Source: Hadesarchaea archaeon (GTDB lineage: Archaea; Hadarchaeota; Hadarchaeia; Hadarchaeales; Hadarchaeaceae). Taken from it: a DNA stretch of 15,616 bases. Where the stretch lies: positions 1 to 15,616 of the forward strand of contig JACIWF010000017.1 in assembly GCA_014361095.1 (NCBI GenBank), read 5' to 3'. Positions 13,412 to 15,616 of this stretch are shown piece after piece. The first letter of the stretch is position 1. The number at the start of each line of letters is the position of its first letter. Made by a program: the position numbers and the translations under genes. The notes under the pieces were generated by a model. That model ran no database searches. It was not told the origin of the DNA and saw only the letters and a program-made list of their open reading frames with translations.

Positions 13412-14785
13412 CTAAAGTTTCTGGACATTCTTGCTCTCCTTGATGTATTTTATCACCTTTTCGTAATCCTCCTTGCTAATGAATCCCTTCAAGTAGAGCT
13501 CCTGCATCAATCGGGACGCGGTCATGAGCGAAATCAATTTGACTCCTCTTTTGGCAAGGTTCTGGGCTCCGCCTTGCTCACGGTCAACGAGAACCATCGC
13601 ATATTCCACTTTACCGCCTCGCTCGCGGATGGCTTCGATGGCCTTCAGCAGGCTGCCTCCGGTGGTGATGGCGTCATCCACGATCAGAACCGATTCACCC
13701 GGATTTATCACGCCCTCAATCAGGCTTTTAGTGCCATGAGTTCTTTCCTCCCTTCTGATGTAGAGAAAAGGCTTATTCAGCTTGTAAGCGACCAAGGCCC
13801 CTATCGGCACCCCGGCTGTGGCCACGCCAGCGATTCTATCAAAGGAAAGGCCGAGCGACTTCAGCTCAGCGACATAGGCGCTGGTTATCAGGTCAAAGAG
13901 ATCCTGGTGAGAAGGGGTTGCCCTCAGGTCGATGTAGTAGGGGCTCATGAGTCCCGAAGTCAACTTGAATTCTCCGACCATCACGCAGTTGTGCTTCGCC
14001 AGCGCCAGCGCAATTTTCTGAATGTCGATGCCCGTCTCCTTGATCTCCTTCAAAATTTCCTTGGCTCTGGCTGCGGGTGACGGAGCTTGAGCGATGCTCC
14101 TGCCAATTATCTCGTAGTCGGCACCGGCTGCCAGTGCTGAACCAAAACTTGCTCCCTGGGTGCCCACCCCTGGAGAAAAGATAATCGAAGAGGGATAAGC
14201 GTTCTTGGTGCTGGTTATCAGGTGAGGGTAGGTGGCCGGCACGACGAAGCCGTCCACGCCCGCCTTCGCCGCGATCTCCAACAGTTCATTGTAGTGTTTG
14301 TTGAGGTGCTCGCTTGCTCCAGGATGGCTCATCGCACAGAGTCCCAAGACTCCTTTATCCATTTCCTCGGCAAGGCTCACCACCTCATCAATTCCACCTT
14401 TAATTCCGATCGCGGCGTGGATGATGAGCGCATCAAAGCCAATTTCATACAGCTGGGCGGCCTCGAGACCGTTGATGTAGCCTATATCGGCCATCTTGGG
14501 ATCGCAGATGAAGAAGTAACTTTTTCTGTGGGTATTGATGATGTCCTCGACCAAATCCAGTCCCAGCCCGAAGACGAGGGGTAAGCCTATCTTCACCCCC
14601 GAGACCAACCCGTCGAGCTCTGTCAGGAGTTTCTTGACTCTGGCTGCCGTGTTGAGCCTCTCCCTCTGCCTCTCCTCGGGATTCTTCAGCGAGTATGGAT
14701 TGAAAGGAGGGTCAAGTGCAAGAACGATCCTTGAGTCCGTCCTCTTGGTTATGTCCGATACCAGTTTTACAAACGTTTTGCTCAA
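13412..14785 (-). CDS. pyrFE: Bifunctional OMP decarboxylase / orotate phosphoribosyltransferase
   Basis: This fusion performs the last two steps to UMP: PRPP addition to orotate, then decarboxylation of OMP. It has 457 residues. Residues 1-250 are the OMP decarboxylase: the catalytic DxKxxD array is D95, K97, D100 in DPKMADIG, with phosphate loops SPGVGTQGAS and IGRSIAQA. Residues 255-457 are the phosphoribosyltransferase: catalytic loop RREERTHGTK (344-353) and the PRPP motif VLIVDDAITTGGS (366-378). The domain order F-E is the reverse of animal UMP synthase. The decarboxylase is of the longer type. The start is TTG 14785, behind GGCGGGC with a 3 nt spacer; the N-terminus just fits the decarboxylase fold. 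It is the first gene of the pyr operon. Confidence 0.95.
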   Translation of the reverse strand: MSKTFVKLVSDITKRTDSRIVLALDPPFNPYSLKNPEERQRERLNTAARVKKLLTELDGLVSGVKIGLPLVFGLGLDLVEDIINTHRKSYFFICDPKMADIGYINGLEAAQLYEIGFDALIIHAAIGIKGGIDEVVSLAEEMDKGVLGLCAMSHPGASEHLNKHYNELLEIAAKAGVDGFVVPATYPHLITSTKNAYPSSIIFSPGVGTQGASFGSALAAGADYEIIGRSIAQAPSPAARAKEILKEIKETGIDIQKIALALAKHNCVMVGEFKLTSGLMSPYYIDLRATPSHQDLFDLITSAYVAELKSLGLSFDRIAGVATAGVPIGALVAYKLNKPFLYIRREERTHGTKSLIEGVINPGESVLIVDDAITTGGSLLKAIEAIRERGGKVEYAMVLVDREQGGAQNLAKRGVKLISLMTASRLMQELYLKGFISKEDYEKVIKYIKESKNVQKL

Positions 14786-14830
14786 AAAGCCCGCCTATAG
14801 TTTAAGTATGAAACTCATAAAAAGGTTTAC
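14786..14830 (-). promoter_or_regulatory. Putative promoter and ribosome binding site of the pyr operon
   Basis: The minus strand carries TTTTTATG (14823-14816), a plausible archaeal TATA box; about 25 nt on, transcription would start near 14797, right at GGCGGGC (14795-14789), an SD-like motif before TTG 14785. A second AT stretch (TTAAACTATAG, near 14796-14806) could serve instead and would give a leaderless message. The gap to the upstream PaaK-like gene is only 62 nt, so read-through from it is also possible. Confidence 0.4.
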
Positions 14831-14847
14831 GATAATCGAGGTTACAA

Positions 14848-15616
14848 CTATCCGCCCTTATCGCGAAGGATTTTCCTTTTGACTCCCTCCATTCTCAGAA
14901 TCTCGGCCCCGCATCTGCATCTGCCCTCGATCAGGCGTGAAATATCACCCGATCGGTATCTCACCAGCGGCATGCATCTCCTGTTGAGCGTGGTGAAGAC
15001 CAGCTCACCCTGCTCACCTGGCTCCAACGCCTCGCCGGTTTCTGGATCCACGACCTCCACATAGAAATCCGCCTCGTTTATGTGAAGGCCATCCTGGGCC
15101 GTACACTCGATCGAAACTGCCAGGCCGGTCTCTATCGTCCCGTACTGGTCATAGGCCCTACAGCCCCAGACCTCCTCAACCTCCCTTCTTATCGATTCAT
15201 CAAAGGGGAAATAACTGCAGCCGCGGCTCAGGATGATCGCCCTTATTCCAAGCCTGTCCAGACTGCGTCCCTCGGCCAGCCCTGTGATCGCATAGATGTG
15301 GGGGTTCGAGCCGATCAACATGGTGGATTTATTTTCCAAGATCTTCTGCACCTGTTCTTCCAGCAGGCTGTGGCCGGTGACGGCTGCCCGGGCTCCACAG
15401 ACCTCTGCGGCCCGGCTGACCAAGTAATCGCACCCCCACTCGGCCTCCGGAGGAAACATTATCTGCAACACGTCGCCCCTTTTCAGCCCCAAAGTCCTAA
15501 GCGCGGCGGCGATTGAGACAACGATTCTGTCCAACTCTTCCTTCGTATAAAAGACCCGGATGGAGTTAACGGTTCCGTCGGCGGAAAAACCCCTGAAAAT
15601 TTCGCTCTGCGGCAGA
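14848..15616 (-). CDS. PaaK / coenzyme F390 synthetase-like adenylate-forming protein, N-terminus outside window
   Basis: The reading frame is open from the TAG at 14850-14848 through the window edge (at least 255 residues); the TTG at 15534 is internal. The ANL-family signs are YDQYGTIETG (YGxTE motif), GELVFTTLNRRCMPLVRYRSGD and a CRC zinc-like pair near the end. They match phenylacetate-CoA ligase and coenzyme F390 synthetase relatives, which activate acids or F420 with ATP. Two oddities: the place of the nucleotide P-loop (usually TSGTTGxP, just before FYT) reads SADGTVNS, and the protein stops soon after CGAEILRMEG, lacking most of the roughly 90-residue C-terminal lid. It may be a non-catalytic or decayed member, or a shortened subfamily. 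The substrate cannot be inferred. Confidence 0.75.
   Translation of the reverse strand, partial: LPQSEIFRGFSADGTVNSIRVFYTKEELDRIVVSIAAALRTLGLKRGDVLQIMFPPEAEWGCDYLVSRAAEVCGARAAVTGHSLLEEQVQKILENKSTMLIGSNPHIYAITGLAEGRSLDRLGIRAIILSRGCSYFPFDESIRREVEEVWGCRAYDQYGTIETGLAVSIECTAQDGLHINEADFYVEVVDPETGEALEPGEQGELVFTTLNRRCMPLVRYRSGDISRLIEGRCRCGAEILRMEGVKRKILRDKGG

Noticed and set aside
13574..14080. Long plus-strand open frame (168 codons) inside pyrFE
   Set aside because: The minus-strand reading holds the PRPP motif and other conserved parts; the plus reading shows no motif.
1..15616. Search for CRISPR arrays, tRNA/rRNA genes, insertion sequences or defence genes
   Set aside because: No spaced repeats, no tRNA-like elements in the short gaps, and no transposase or nuclease families were seen; all larger gaps are promoter-type sequence.

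Overview
This window reads as a stretch of an anaerobic archaeal chromosome. Signs of archaea are AT-rich TATA-like boxes, Shine-Dalgarno (SD) motifs of the AGGTGA/GGAGGT type 3-5 nt from the starts, an AbrB-PhoU fusion regulator, and a pyrimidine set with PyrK/PyrD and a PyrF-PyrE fusion. Signs of anaerobic life are the oxygen-sensitive class III ribonucleotide reductase, its radical-SAM activase, and a CxxNSARS-type arsenate reductase/phosphatase. No rRNA, tRNA, CRISPR or mobile element was seen, so the lineage below domain level cannot be fixed.

Layout. Positions 3-107 hold the C-terminal tail of an unidentified plus-strand gene. Positions 152-4251 (minus) are a compact deoxynucleotide operon transcribed nrdD > nrdG > dcd > thyX. 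Positions 4395-5824 (minus) hold an AbrB-PhoU regulator and, overlapping it by 4 bp, a low-molecular-weight phosphatase/arsenate reductase. Positions 5825-5944 are an AT-rich divergent control region. Positions 5945-9970 (plus) are the phosphate uptake operon pstS-pstC-pstA-pstB-phoU. Positions 9988-14785 (minus) are a pyrimidine operon transcribed pyrFE > pyrK > pyrD > pyrG. Positions 14848-15616 (minus) are the C-terminal part of a PaaK/coenzyme F390 synthetase-like adenylate-forming protein that runs off the window.

How the genes fit together. PyrDK, PyrE and PyrF take dihydroorotate to UMP, and PyrG aminates UTP to CTP. NrdD, activated by NrdG, reduces NTPs to dNTPs. Dcd deaminates dCTP and ThyX methylates dUMP to dTMP. 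Nearly the whole late pyrimidine to dTMP route is therefore encoded within 15 kb, with phosphate import and its regulators between the two nucleotide operons.

I do not see a clearly new system; most genes are recognisable housekeeping genes. The most unusual features are translation starts in the nrd operon: nrdG appears to begin at an ACG and dcd at a CTG, each 4 nt behind a good SD, and nrdD at a TTG. Also of interest are a palindrome and a hairpin in the nrdD leader, the AbrB-PhoU/phosphatase pair divergent from pst, and the altered nucleotide loop and short C-terminus of the PaaK-like protein.
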